Origin: Trema orientale
Lineage: Eukaryota; Streptophyta; Magnoliopsida; Rosales; Cannabaceae
Assembly: GCA_002914845.1 (NCBI GenBank)
Contig: JXTC01000277.1
Span: 334,197 to 398,196, forward strand
Reading direction: 5' to 3'
DNA: 64,000 nucleotides
The position numbers were made by a program, and so were the translations under genes. The notes below the pieces were generated by a model that saw nothing but the letters and a program-made list of their open reading frames with translations, ran no database searches and was not told where the DNA came from. Shown here piece by piece: positions 36,437 to 49,018 of the stretch (within the stretch, counting starts at the first letter, position 1; every line of letters starts with the position of its first letter).

Positions 36437-39400
36437 ATGGCTACTAGTACTACTACTTCGGCTCCAGAAGGCGCGGCCAAGCAAGAAAGAACCACTAGTC
36501 CTTATGGCTCTTGGGGCTCCCCCATCACAGCCGATGTTGTCGCTGGCGCCTCCAAGGAACTCGGCGGTATTGCCATTGATGCCCAGGGTCGCCTTATTTG
36601 GCTCGAATCGCGCCCCGCTGAAGAAGGGTACCTATACTTTTTATGCCTCTTTTTTCTTTTTTCTTTTTTCTTTTTTCATTTTTTTTGGCAGGGGAATTAG
36701 TCTTCTATTCTTGCCTTTTATTTCAATAAATTAAATTTGGTTATGGTACTGTATTCAGACGAGCGGTTATTGTAAGAGAAGCGGAGAAACCAGGAGACGA
36801 ACCTGTTGATGTTACGCCCAAGGAGTTCTCGGTGCGGACGGTGGCCCAAGAGTACGGTGGCGGGGCTTTCACGGTTTCTGGGGATACTGTCATTTTCTCT
36901 AATTACGAGGATCAAAGACTTTACAAGCAGTTCATACATTCCAAAGGTCGTATCATAGTTGCTTCTCATGCTTGTGCTCAGCTCAGTGATATGTAGTTTT
37001 TTTTTTTTTTTTTAGATTGCAAGCCATTTGATATACACATTATGTTTCAGGTTATTTGATTTTTAGTGTATGCTATGAGAATGTGACAAGAGTACTTGAA
37101 GTTTGATTATGCAAGCCGTTTGTGATACATATACATGCCAACAAGTCTGTGTCCCTATTGTATTGAGGGGATTTTAGTTTAATGAATACACTCCGAATGT
37201 TACGAGTGCTTGTTGAAGTTTGATTATGCAGTTTCTTATGCGAGCTGCGTATGGTTATATGATACATTCACTTGAAGTAGCACTTGTCACGTTTCTTGAA
37301 TATGTTAATTCCAGGGCATGTTGAAATCGATAATGATGGATAATGTATTTAGTCATGTATTTTATCCTGGTATCATAAATGTGCATCTGAAGCAGATTTA
37401 CAGAATGTATAATCAACAGCTAATGTTATGTACTGGGTGACAAGCAGATTCTTCTCCCGAGCCACTTACCCCAGATTATGGTGGACCAGTAGTCAGTTAT
37501 GCTGATGGAGTGTTTGATTCACGCTTTAGTCGTTTTGTCACTGTCCGGGAAGGTACATTTTGAGATTTTACACATGACCTTTGTGGTCCATTAAAAGAGA
37601 TTTTTAGTGATTTCTTTTCTTCATTCTGTTCCGTGTAGATCGTCGCCAAGGTAGCATAAATGCAACCACAGAAATTGTAACAGTTAGTCTGGGAAGTGAT
37701 ATTGTTCACGGTGAGATTTGTCTAGAAGAAATTTTTTCTGTTCTCTTTTTTGTGTAAGAATATTTTTCAAAGTAAAATCCCATGGATCGAAGTGTTCCAT
37801 TGTTAGGTCCTATGGGGTTTGGAATAGTATTGCAGTGTCACTGTTGTCTCTTTTTTTATTATTTGAGTTTGGCATTTTCACAAAGAAGTATCTTCATTTC
37901 CTTATGAGATTATTATATGTATTATTCAGAACCAGAAGTACTAGTTGGTGGAAATGACTTTTATGCCTTTCCTCGTATCGACCCCAAAGGTGAACGACTG
38001 GCGTGGATTGAATGGAGTCATCCTAACATGCCATGGGATAAAGCAGAACTCTGGGTTGGTTATATTTCTGACAATGGGTAAGGACTTAATATTTTGTAAT
38101 CACTTTGCACTTCATTTTCGTGTCCTTTTTAAGGTTACACAGTTACAAACCTTGGAAGTAATATATTGCTGCCATAATATTGATTACTATCTTTTTGTTA
38201 TCTTCTTTTGAGTTTTATCATTTATGTGCTTATGGATCTAGAATTATTTCCTCCTGATCCTGATACAGTGTATACTTTTAAGTGTTCCTCCTTTTTTTTT
38301 TTTATATAATAAATTAATAACATTGTTCTTCTTGATTGGGTATGAAGAGAGTTCAACAGGCGCATCTGTGTTGCTGGCTCGGATTCTACGGTTGTGGAGT
38401 CCCCAACTGAACCCAAGTGGTCTTCTACTGGTACTTCTGGTTGCTGGTTATAACTATTTTGCAATCAAACACACTCCCATCGTAACTGCTCTCTTTAATG
38501 CCATATAGTTGTTTTTGTCCTTTTTTAATTATATTACAGACTATTCATATGTTTAGGGTTGAAGTTGGTTGCTTTCAATATGTATCCAAGAATTTAACCA
38601 CCTTATCTAGGTTGAACTTTTAGTCATATTAAGGCTTTAATTCATTATGTTTGAATTGTGCAGGGGAACTATTTTTTATTACAGATAGAAAAAGTGGGTT
38701 TTGGAATCTATATAAGTGGGTAAATTTCAAACTTTGATGTTTCACATCATTATATTTTATTGCCAATAGTATAACCAGTCTTAATCAATATATATTATTT
38801 TTAATGACTTGGTTCGAATACAAAAAAGTACGCCCCCTATTTGGCATGATTCCCTAGCAGAATGCAATTTTTCCGGATTGTTAAATACACAAAATACTTG
38901 GTATTGTTCTTAGCTTTACAGTATTGGTTGATATCTTTCAATTTATTTTTTTCCAGTTCATCACATTTTTAATCGTGGTTGTTTGGAAACTTTAAATAGG
39001 ATCATGTTGATTTTGAGATGTTATTGATAGAAGAGCAAATTTTGATATTAATATAATGCAATATAGGTTAAACTTACAGAGGGGTTTGAATTTTGTACTA
39101 TCGTTGAGGTTATTAATATGTTACTCAAACTTTTCTTATGATTGAGCTTGCTGGAAAATTTTATTGAATATCTTAAGACAAATCATGAATCTTAGAGTTG
39201 TATCATGACTTGCTTCGTCAATAGATGGGGCTATCGCTCCACATGCCATCTCAAGAAATGTTCGCAGCATATATATTGATGTGATTGAAAAGAAGGTTGT
39301 TTCTATTTGAAATCGTCTCCCTCTGTTTTGGATTATGGGGGAGAACAGTGAGTTATTGTTGTTTATGGTATGACCAGCCAATACTTGGAGAACATTAATG

Positions 39401-42400
39401 TGTTTATAAACATCATTTTCTAAAGTTTTCAATATTCAAGCTTGTATATATATGTATTCAGGCTTGCACAATCATACTGGCTAAAGAAATTCACTGATAA
39501 TTCTTTTTCATGGAGTTGGAGGGTAGTCGTCTAAGATATGAAGCCCTAAATTTGACAATTAGCTTTAGTTTATTGTATGAACTGCTGTGCATCTTGACAA
39601 GAGAAAAATTATTTGGTGTCCGCCATTGCTTGAACACTTGGCGGGTATAATTGTCATTTGTCATTATTATTATTATTATCATTTATTTTTTAATACTTTT
39701 TGCAACAGGTTGAGTCTGACAACAATGTGGTATCAGTTTATTCCTTGGATGCAGAATTTTCCAAACCTTTATGGGTTTATGGAATAAATTCTTATGAGCT
39801 CATTCAGAGCCATGACGGAAAAATCTTGATTGCTTGCAGCTACAGGTGACATAAGAAGCCAATGTTTTGCATTCCTAATTTCTGTTTTTATCTTGGTTTC
39901 ACCTGTAACTTGTAATGAGCATTTTATCCATTTTTATTTTATGGACGCTTTGGATTTTGCATGCAGGCAGAAAGGGAGGTCATATCTTGGAATTGTAGAT
40001 GATGTTCAGGGGACTATATCTTTGCTTGATATTCCTTTCACTGATATCAATAACATTGTAATTTCAATACGTTAGTCTAAGTTACCAGTGGAATATATTT
40101 ATTAAGTTAGTTGTGTTATGAAAGAATGGCAAAGTTTTATATTTGCTGACTGCCTTTTCAGACTTCAACAAAGGATTACCTGTATATGGAGGGAGCATCT
40201 GCAATTTACCCTTTATCTATTGCTAAGGTGCTGAGCCACCTCTTAATTCATATTTTAATTGCAATACATTTTCTCTTTATATGCATGAATACTTACCAAG
40301 GGTACTAGTTGATTTATGTTAATTTGATTTACTTTTGTTCTTATGCATTCACATTGATAGGTTTTCATTTTTATTTTATTTGTTTATTTTTATTTTTATT
40401 TTTCGGGTGGGTGTCAGGTGAACTTAGATGAGGCAAAGTCAAAAGCAGTTGAATTCAAGATTGTTTGGTGCTCATCAACTGATTGTTTAAAATACAAGTC
40501 ATATTTCAGCCTACCTGAGTTAATTGAATTCCCAACAGAAGTTCCTGGTCAAACGGCATATGCATACTTTTACCCACCTGCTAATCCCAGTTACCAAGCT
40601 GGTCAGGAAGAGAAGCCTCCAGTATTGTTGCAAAGCCATGGTATTGAAATTCATATGTGTAACTTGTATTTTGTTCTGCAACCAATTAAACGATGTATGT
40701 ATTACATTGGTCATTAGTCCACTTCTGCGTTGAACATTAATGGGAACTTTTATACAGAAATTCAGTGCGTTTGATTTGTTTGCCTTATGTTAGTCACATC
40801 ACACGTAAGTTCATATTGAATGTTTCTTGGATTCATGAACTTGAATAGATGTGTGAGCGGGTACTTGAGCTTATAATAGACTTTAGGGTGAATAAAGCGA
40901 TAAGAGGGAAGAAGTCCTACAATGTTGATAGTACTGCAACTTACCTGCTGTTGGAAGATTTGGACACTTTTCACATTAGGATCATATAATTCTGCTGATG
41001 CTATAGTTCAACCATGTCGTGTAAGTTAAAATTATTGCGTCTTGATTGTTCAAAAAGTTGTTTTACAAAATATTGTCTTTGAGGTTATTGATAAATACTT
41101 TTGCTACTGGATTTGCATGGTTTCTCGTGTTTCCAGCAAAAAAGTTGGTAGAAAATGGGCATTAGCAAAATTTTATTTGGTAGAAAAATAGGTCAATCAC
41201 TATGGTGATAGTAGAGAATTTGTTACAACATATTGTTTCTTATATAATTGCAGGAGGGCCCACAGATGAAGCACATGCAATGTTGAATCTGAAAATTCAG
41301 TATTGGACCAGTCGCGGTTGGGCTTTTGCTGATGTTAATTATGGAGGAAGCACTGGTTCGTTTTAAGCTTTTGCTGTATTTCTTGGTTCTAGAAATTTCT
41401 CTTGAAGGATTTTATAGTTCTCATTCCTGAGTAATGTACTTTGATTCAATTCCCTCTCTCATAAAACTCGAGTCATGTTGCAAATATTGTGCCTGTACTT
41501 GCTGTTATTTTGGCGGACTAGAGAAATGTTTTTAAACTTCCATCTCTCTCTATTTCATGCTATGGTTTTCCAGGTTACGGCAGAGAATATCGAGAACGGC
41601 TGTTGGGAAAATGGGGAGTTGTCGATGTCAATGATTGTTGTAGTTGTGCTAGATTTTTGGTAAACAATTTATGTGCTATGGTAGATGTCAAAAATGGAGT
41701 TGCTAGAACACTGCTCAAGCCATGATGTATTTATGTGTGTAGGTGGACACTGGAAAGGTTGACGAACAGCGGCTATGTATTACTGGGGGCTCTGCAGGTG
41801 GTTACACAACCTTAGCTGCTCTTGCATTCAAAAACACATTTAAGGCGGGAGGTTCCTTGTACGGTGTGAGTGCCTGATCTTCAACTCAGTTATCTCTTCT
41901 CTCAATTTCCTATCACAATGAAATGAAAGCTAAACAGCTAATCAACCTTACAGTTCATATCTATATTTGGAAGAAGAAGAAAAAAACTTACTATTCATAT
42001 TGTATCAGTTGCTATGAATTTCAAGGGAAAATGGTGTTTGAATTGTTTTTCTTTTCATAGATAAAAGTCTAATAATATCCTATCTACTTAGTGCTTGAGA
42101 GATTCTTATGTAAGTATTTATGGAACAAATATTTTTTGAGAGATGGTTGCATTTCGGACAGAAATAAAAAACATAAAGCTGGACTAGAATCATTAAAGTC
42201 TATGACTTAGAATAACTAAATTAGACTTGCTTTTGTAAATTGTTTATATTGAATCCTGCTGTCAGTTTCCTCCTGGAGTTTAGTTTATTGGAGGGCGAAA
42301 GGGTATTGATCTTTTATTTCTTATAACAAAGTAATGTGCGCCATTCCAAACCTCTATTTTGTTGCTTCTTTTTTGTTTTCCACTACTGATTCATCAGTAA

Positions 42401-43668
42401 AACTTATTATTTGAAGAAAATTTCTTTCTGTGGTCAGGAAGCCTTTTAATTATGAGAAAACTCAAATTGCCGGTGCTTACACTTAAGCTGGTGTAACGAT
42501 TTAATTAGTTATTGTAAGGGTGTATCTATTTTAGCAGACTGAGCATGCTTTCTTTCTATTCAGCCAAACTGCTGACTAGTCATGGCAGCCACATTGTTAT
42601 GGAGATCAATGAATTCTGGGATCATAAGGCGATGATTTAGTCATTTGGATCTTATTCCATCTGTATGGTACAAATAAGAATAAAGTTGGACTCTTCAATA
42701 ACAGTTACGGGGGCATGTCATAAATTAAAGCTTTGAATTCTTTTCGACTTGCTCCAGTTTTTTGTCCCATCTGCTGACAATGGGGCTTAGTGGTTGTGTT
42801 ACTTAAATTGTGTTTTCTACTTTTGTATTGAATACCATTTTTGAAACCCCTTGCTTGTTCAGTGAAGGTTCTTTCCTCTCTAAAATGAGAGTTTATTCTT
42901 TCTGAATAATATGTTCTAATATTGGTTAATTATGGAAAGGTTCTAAGTCAAGTAGAAAATTACTCTACGTTTTACCTTTCTTGTGGCACCATGAACAGGT
43001 AGCTGATCTAAACCTTTTGAGAGCAGAAACGCACAAATTCGAATCTCACTATATTGATAACCTTGTTGGTAAGACAAGTGATGTCATTGATGCAATAGTT
43101 TCTTCTCAAGTTCAGCAATTCTTTTGATATAGAGGCAACCTGGTTGCAGGAAGCGAAAAGGATTGTTTTGAGAGGTCGCCTATAAACTCTGTTGATAAAT
43201 TTTCTTGCCCCATAATCCTATTCCAAGGACTGGATGATAAGGTAACAAAGTATTCTGGTAGAATAATGTTACTTTGAGTTTTTTAGACCAAGAGGACTAT
43301 AACCAAAGTCGTGGTAGTAATCTTTGGAGAATACTATTGAGTTTGGAAAATCAATTCAATTGTTTCTCAGGTTGTACCCCCTGATCAAGCTCGGAAAATA
43401 CATCAGGCACTGAAAGAAAAGGGTCTGCCTGTAGCGCTCGTGGAGTACGAAGGGGAACAACATGGTTTCCGGAAGGTATGTACTTAATACTTTTACACAT
43501 ATCATCAATTGTGGATTATAGTGAAAAGTTGTGTTAACTTAGTATAGTACACAGGCTGAGAACATAAAGTTCACACTGGAACAAGAAATGGTTTTCTTTG
43601 CACGATTAATTGGACATTTCAAGGTTGCAGATGAGATTACTCCAATCAAAATTGATAACTTTGACTAA
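36437..43668 (+). CDS. Prolyl-oligopeptidase-family (S9) serine hydrolase, copy A, 18 exons
   Basis: The exons read through cleanly to 683 aa: 36437-36627, 36759-36946, 37448-37552, 37639-37710, 37930-38077, 38348-38430, 38664-38719, 39709-39845, 39967-40057, 40162-40227, 40418-40640, 41254-41355, 41574-41659, 41743-41865, 42999-43068, 43150-43241, 43371-43475, 43555-43668. All introns are GT-AG. The N-terminal half is a beta-propeller-like region, and the C-terminal ~230 residues form the alpha/beta-hydrolase peptidase domain: the nucleophile is in GGSAGG (Ser533), the Asp in QGLDDKVVPPDQ (Asp610), the His in EGEQHGF (His642). Closest known relatives are plant proteins like Arabidopsis At5g36210 (from memory). 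Substrates are presumably short or N-acylated peptides; this is family inference. Unlike copy B, no transit peptide is in frame, so a cytosolic product is likely. Intron 14 is about 740 bp longer than in copy B. Confidence 0.92.
42240..42950. other. Extra ~710 bp in intron 14 of hydrolase copy A
   Basis: Intron 14 of A (41866-42998) and of B (54889-55278) align up to about 42235 and again from 'caagt.gaaaattact' (42950). The intervening DNA is present only in A. It has no clear terminal repeats, so insertion in A and deletion in B are both possible. Confidence 0.65.
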
Positions 43669-45670
43669 GCATTTGTCATGGAGGTACATGATTCTGCTTC
43701 TCGGTGCATGCTTGTTCAAAGATGAAGTCAAACTCTTAAGAATTTATGATATTATCTGATAAAGACACCTAGACTAGTTGAACTGCTGGAAGATTGTGAT
43801 ACGCTGCCATGTTTGACCACTTTAAATTGAGCCTGGAACTTTGGGACTTTGCGCGCACCAATAAAATTGATACGAATTTGAATATTTGCTTCCATTTTCC
43901 ATTATATGCCATAGTTGTTTCATCGTTCTTAGCACTCACTTTGGATGAACATTTTTTTTTTTTTTTTTTTTTCATGTGGCGTCCCATTTAATCTCGAGCT
44001 ATGAGAATATTTCCGACCTTGTATAAGCTAAACTTGGAGCGTTTTTGTTTCATTGTTAGTATTTACCAATAAAAGTTATGACCTGTTTTGTGACTCTTAT
44101 GAAAGGTCATAAATAAAAGTGAAAAATAGTCCTAAAAGTCATTTGAACCAAGAAAAAAAAAATACAATAAAGAAAGTAAAAATAAAAAACTTCTAATTTT
44201 GTCCATTGCCTGCGGGCCGCGGGCTGAGAACAAAATGTTTGGTCCCCTTATAGAAATGGGTTAAGTAGACAATTATCATTTTTTTCAAATATTTAACTAA
44301 ATTTACCCTTACTGTTAGATTCTATCACTTTTGGGAGGGAATTAATCAAGAATCTGTTAAGAATTCATCAAGAATCCGTCAAGAATCTATCAAGAATCTG
44401 TCAAGATTACCACTGATGTCAAGAATCTGTCAAGACCGTCAAAAATTTGTCAAGAATTCATTTAAAATAGTGGTATGGTGGTAGATTTAATTAATGAGAA
44501 AAAAAGTGATATTTATCTAATTTATTAATTATAGTAAATGTCGTTTAATTATTATTATTATTCTTCATTTTAGTAAATGTCCATTATTTTTCACATTTAT
44601 AATAAATGACCAAAAGATTATATATATATATATTCGATATATCAATTTTATTTAGGAATTCTTATAAATATCCAAGCACAAAGTTCAAAAATTAAAAAAT
44701 CTCAGATGAGTTGAATATTTTGAAAAATCTCAAATCGATTTAGAAATATATCACTTTTCAAAAGTTAAATCGCGTTACTTAGGGTAATTAATTAAGATTG
44801 GTTACTTTAAGTAACTTAGGTTTTTGTACAAAAATGCCCCACTTTTGGGGTCTTATGTCACTAAACAGCCCTTTATATTTTATGAACATGAACCTTTTTT
44901 TCATAGTAATGTTTGTCCTTGTTCCAATTTTAACCCTCCTACAAAACCATGCTTTCTCATCTCCTTCTTTTGCTCAAACAGTTGCCGACGCCACCTTACT
45001 GCTCTAATCCACCATAATCGGCGATGAATCATGAAGAAATCAACAAAACTCGACAACTATTCATTACCTCTCTTCTCTTTCTCTTCTCCCATCCTTATAT
45101 TTATATCTCATTATTTTTTACGGTTTTCGACGATTGTTACACCGGATCAGGCATTGATTTTAATTAGCAACAATAGTGATGTCGTGTAAAGCTTTAGCCA
45201 GAATGTCGTATAAATTTACAAAACTACTATGTTATTCTGAAGCAGCATTAGGTGTTTGGTAAATTATAAAATCTGTGTAATGTAGAATTATATTTTGGGA
45301 AATTTGTATTATGGTTTTAAAAAGCAATCTTTATCATATTTCTTAAATTTTGTTTAAAATAACGATTACAAATCTGTTGACTAAAGGTAGAAATTCACCA
45401 AACATTTCTCTCCCATATATATGTGTATATATGTGTGTATATATATATATATATTTCTATTCGAGTTTAAAAGCTTAAAACAGCCTCAAAATGCAAGCCC
45501 AGATGGGCAATTATATATATTGTGGTTTAATTTCACATAAACATTTTATTCAAGAGTAATCTAAAAAAGAAAAAAAAAAAAAAGGAAACTCAATTTGAGG
45601 GGATCTTTTCATGTTTCCAACTCAAGATGTTAAGATCAAAAAAGAAAGTTTGAAACGACAAAATGTGAGA
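43669..45670. other. Intergenic region between the hydrolase copies, first part
   Basis: The first ~60 bp (TGCTTCTCGGTGCATGCTTG) match the 3' flank of copy B, so the duplicated unit includes 3' UTR sequence. The rest is AT-rich. It contains the 11-bp minisatellite at 44346-44460 and poly(T) at 43951-43971. The open frames near 44798-45027 have no recognisable domain. Confidence 0.5.
44346..44460. repeat. Minisatellite, ~11-bp unit TCAAGAATCTG
   Basis: About nine imperfect copies of TCAAGAATCTG or close variants ('tcaagaatccg', 'tcaagaattca'), interrupted once by 'attaccactgatg'. Non-coding. Confidence 0.85.
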
Positions 45671-45872
45671 TTAGTAGTATTTTGGGGTAAAATGATTTTC
45701 ATAGGAGCATTTTGTAGAGTAATTTTTTTAGGAGTATCATAATATTAGTGACCATAGTAATCTATGATTTTTTAAGGACTAACGCTAGCAAATCACTAAT
45801 ATAGTGTATCCATCACTAATTATTATGACACTGATAGTCTTACAAAAGTCCTTTGTTATCCAAATTACTCCT
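45671..45872. mobile_element. MITE-like element (family shared with 48784-49018), copy 1
   Basis: The left end TTAGTAGTATTTTGGGGTAA pairs imperfectly with the reverse complement of the right end (GAGTAATTTGGATAACAAAG). The right flank 'ttggttcatctccct' matches that of the second copy. About 200 bp, non-coding. Confidence 0.55.
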
Positions 45873-45897
45873 TATTTGGTTCATCTCCCTATAAAAT

Positions 45898-46136
45898 GAC
45901 ATGGGTCGGACTAACTTGGGCCGAAATAACTTTTTGTGTATTTTTCTAAAAATAATATTTTTAGGAGTGCCAATAACTTCTTGACTATAACTCAAGGATT
46001 TTTTTACCATAAAAATATCATTATTTAGGACATCTTATCTTTGACTATAAGTCAAGACATTCTTGACACTCCTAAAAATGTCACTTAAAAAATTGTACAA
46101 AAAAGTAATTTTGGCCCAAGTTAGTCCTACCATGTC
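45898..46136. mobile_element. MITE-like element with ~75-bp inverted repeats
   Basis: The left arm starts GACATGGGTCGGACTAACTT and the reverse complement of the right arm starts GACATGGTAGGACTAACTTG. The arms stay alike for about 75 bp to ATTTTTAGGAGTG.CAA. A loop of about 85 bp separates them. No protein is coded. The element lies just upstream of the CCAAT/TATA region at 46231-46311. Confidence 0.8.
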
Positions 46137-46230
46137 CTTTTCTCTTCCCTTTTCCCCCACTAAGAAATTGGGCCTGAGGCCCAAGATAGGGTCGGAAACC
46201 CGCAGCTCAAGTGGCGTTCAAAGTAAGCAA

Positions 46231-46311
46231 CGGCCAATGGCAACATAACCGCTTCCCGCCAACCAAAGAGTGTCCTCTCCTCTCTCCTGTCCTGAACAAC
46301 GTCATATATAG
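46231..46311 (+). promoter_or_regulatory. CCAAT and TATA motifs, probable promoter of hydrolase copy B
   Basis: GGCCAATGG (46233-46240 region) lies about 70 bp before CATATATAG (46303-46311). A GA/CT-rich and T-rich leader follows, ending at a donor-like AACAA/GTAGGT (donor G at 46502). The matching stretch upstream of copy A (25780-26034) is related. The assignment to copy B rests on the leader-intron model. Confidence 0.45.
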
Positions 46312-46339
46312 AGAGAGAGAGTGTCTAAGTAGTAGTAGT

Positions 46340-46501
46340 TGTTGCTCTCTCTGTCTCAAATCTGGTCTAATCGATCCCTCTTTCCTCTGATCAATTTTAA
46401 GTATTCAAGTCAGGGTTTGAATCTGTATCTGAGATATCATCCAATTGCTTGAATTTGCCGTTCAAGCTTCTCTGGTTTTGCTTCGTCTTGTTTTGTAACA
46501 A
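46340..46501 (+). other. Predicted non-coding leader exon of hydrolase copy B
   Basis: The stretch is pyrimidine-rich and without long ORFs. Its end aligns with the paralogous site at 26034. The acceptor would be CCCTCAG at 49321-49327, four bases before the ATG at 49332, leaving a 2.83-kb 5'-UTR intron. No transcript evidence is available, so this is inference from splice-like signals and from conservation between the two copies. Confidence 0.4.
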
Positions 46502-48299
46502 GTAGGTTTTTTTTTTCCTCAGAGACGAACAAGATCACTCAATTCTTGATTCATCTATCATCAATTTTTCTCAGTTCTGGGTTTTGTCTATCACATTCGA
46601 TTAGATTGGGTTGGCGGTTCTTGTCGTTGACAAGTTTATTTTTCGGTCCTTCGATCACGAGGATTTTCACAAGTTCTACGCCATGACTCAATCGTCTTGG
46701 TAAATGAATATATATGTATATATATATGTATATATATAGATATTATAGTGAAGTTGCATTCTGACATGTGAGTGATTTTGCTCTTGCGAGATTTTGGTGG
46801 CCATTATTGTCAAAATCATATTCGAGTTCGTGTCGAAAAACGATTTTGAAGAATGAAGGGTCTAAGTTTCCTGTGTCTATTCAGTATGGTTTAATTTTAT
46901 ATATATATATTTATTTTATTTTTCTCACTATTGCGCTTGTCTTGTTGCACTTACTTTTCAGGGCATCGAAGGGAATTAATGTCCTGGATTTCAAGTCTTA
47001 GGAGTAAGGACAGTATATGGTTCTGAACCTTCTCGTTTGTTGATGTTTTATATATGTGAGATGCTTACACACTCTCTGCTTGACAATATCCTTTTCTGAC
47101 TGGTTAGGCTTTGGCTTTTCCCTGGGGCTAGGTAATTGATAATACCAATGACACCTTCTATCTAAGCTTGTTTCGAATTTTTTGGCTGAATATAACATTT
47201 CATGAAGTTTGAAATAGGTGGGGAGTAGGCTGTCATAATAAGTACTACTAAGTTTATACTTCTTGAGTTTCAAGTTTAAGCATATTCGTCCTTTACTTGT
47301 TTGATGAAGGTGGTAGGGGAAAAAAAAAAAAAAAGAAAAACAAAGAATTTGGACTGAATATTATTGAACTTGTGTTAAATGATATTTCCAACCCCATATG
47401 GTGACATGTCTAACTGTGTTTATTGGTTAGAGAAGATGCAGACCTAGGTTGCGGAAAAAAATCGATTCGAATTTTATCGACTTCTCTTGCTTAGTTTTTG
47501 TATCCTTTATATGCCTGGGGCTTGTGTACCTATTTTTGCGAAGTCTGGGATTTGCCGGATGTTATGGTGTTGCAGAAAAAGGTCTATTACCAAACCTCTG
47601 ATTTTCACCAATCAGTAAGTGTATTCCTAATGATTCGTGGACCAGATGGGGTTCTTGCATTTCTTTTGAGCATCTGATCCGTGTGACTGACATCAGAATG
47701 GATGCTTGTGATTTCCAAAATCGAGCATATTGAGGTTTTGTCCCCTAATCACTAGTAATGTCTATTGTTCGATGTTACATAACCTGATCACCAGAGTTAT
47801 TACCTTTATTCCCTGCATATATGTCATTGGAATTCAGTGTGTTTTAAGTCAAAAGGGGATACTTACATGTGTATCAACAAGACTCTAGTCCCAGAAAAAT
47901 CTGCACATTTGCTTTTAATCCTATATTTCATATTCAGATTGCGGGTGCTGAATCCGGTTGTGTGGGATTCGCAGCCTCATATCCCCTGTAGACCGAAAAG
48001 GGTACTTCAGTACAGTTTGTAATTTGAACTGACCGATATCACAATTTACACTGTATTATGAGTTGTCTATTCTGCTCAACATTATACTGTATTCATGTCA
48101 TGCTTTTAATACCATGTCACTGATTCCTTGGTTCGATGCATTAATGCTTCATTCCCTTTTAATTCTTTATTCTTGTCGTCTTATTTGTGGAAAGAAATGA
48201 TGTTGAACAAAATCGGTGTTCCACTAGAAGCGAGCTGTTTCAGTAAGTTTCGTTTCGCTCTAATTTTAAAAGCAGAACGAGAAGAAGAGTTCAAATGAT

Positions 48300-48640
48300 G
48301 CTTGGCTTTCAAATTCTGATATGCTTTCTACAAGTGACTTCTTTTGTTTTGAAAGTGATCATCAAGTATCAACTGAGGTTGGAAAGTTTCAAATTCTGAG
48401 GGTATGCAATGATATGCTTTGTTGACTGACTTCTTTTGCAATGAGGGTGGTCATTGGCAGTCTCAACTCATGTAGTAAAAATCAGAAATGGTGTCGACTG
48501 TTGAAGGAAGTTGGTATGTTGGTTGACGTGTACTGCTGTAACAGAGTTTAGACCGTAAAAAGGAAAATTCAGTGTTGCTTTCTTATATTTTGGTTTGGAT
48601 GTGGTCGTTAAGTCTCAACTGAGCTTGCAAATAAGTCCCA
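48300..48640. repeat. Module repeated about three times (single in the paralogous segment)
   Basis: The run 'caaattctga...tgctttct/ttgac...acttctttt...gtcat...agt.tcaactgag.ttg' occurs around 48309-48388, 48389-48490 and, more degraded, 48570-48640. The corresponding place near 27430-27520 has it once. Confidence 0.6.
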
Positions 48641-48783
48641 AGTTCAGGTCAACGAATATCTAATACCGGAACGGATCGATGACTAGATAAGAAAAATTAT
48701 TCTTTTGTCTTTTCAAATGCTCTCGTTTTCACTCTGTGAAAAGTCGAAAGTTTAGATATAATCTTGGGAAATTAAAATAAATA

Positions 48784-49018
48784 GTAGTAGTTTTGACTAA
48801 AACGACTTTTTTAAGGGTGATTTGCAAAATAATTTTTCTAATTGTATTTGTGTTTTGTGATCTGAGGGTCACATAATTTGTGACTATTAATTAGTCTTTG
48901 AAAAGTCATAATTTTATAGTCACAAATTACGTGACTCGTCGTCGTACAATTTGTGATACTATTAAAAATATCAATTTGAAAAAAACTACTAAAAAAATCA
49001 TGTTATTCCAAATTAGTA
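48784..49018. mobile_element. MITE-like element, copy 2 of the 45671-45872 family
   Basis: The left arm GTAGTAGTTTTGACTAAAAC and the reverse complement of the right arm (ACTAATTTGGAATAACATGA) are imperfect inverted repeats of about 70 bp. The interior contains TAGTCACAAATTACGTGAC, partly complementary to GTCACATAATTTGTGACTA (about 48868-48886). The right flank 'aatttcccta' resembles that of copy 1. Confidence 0.65.
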
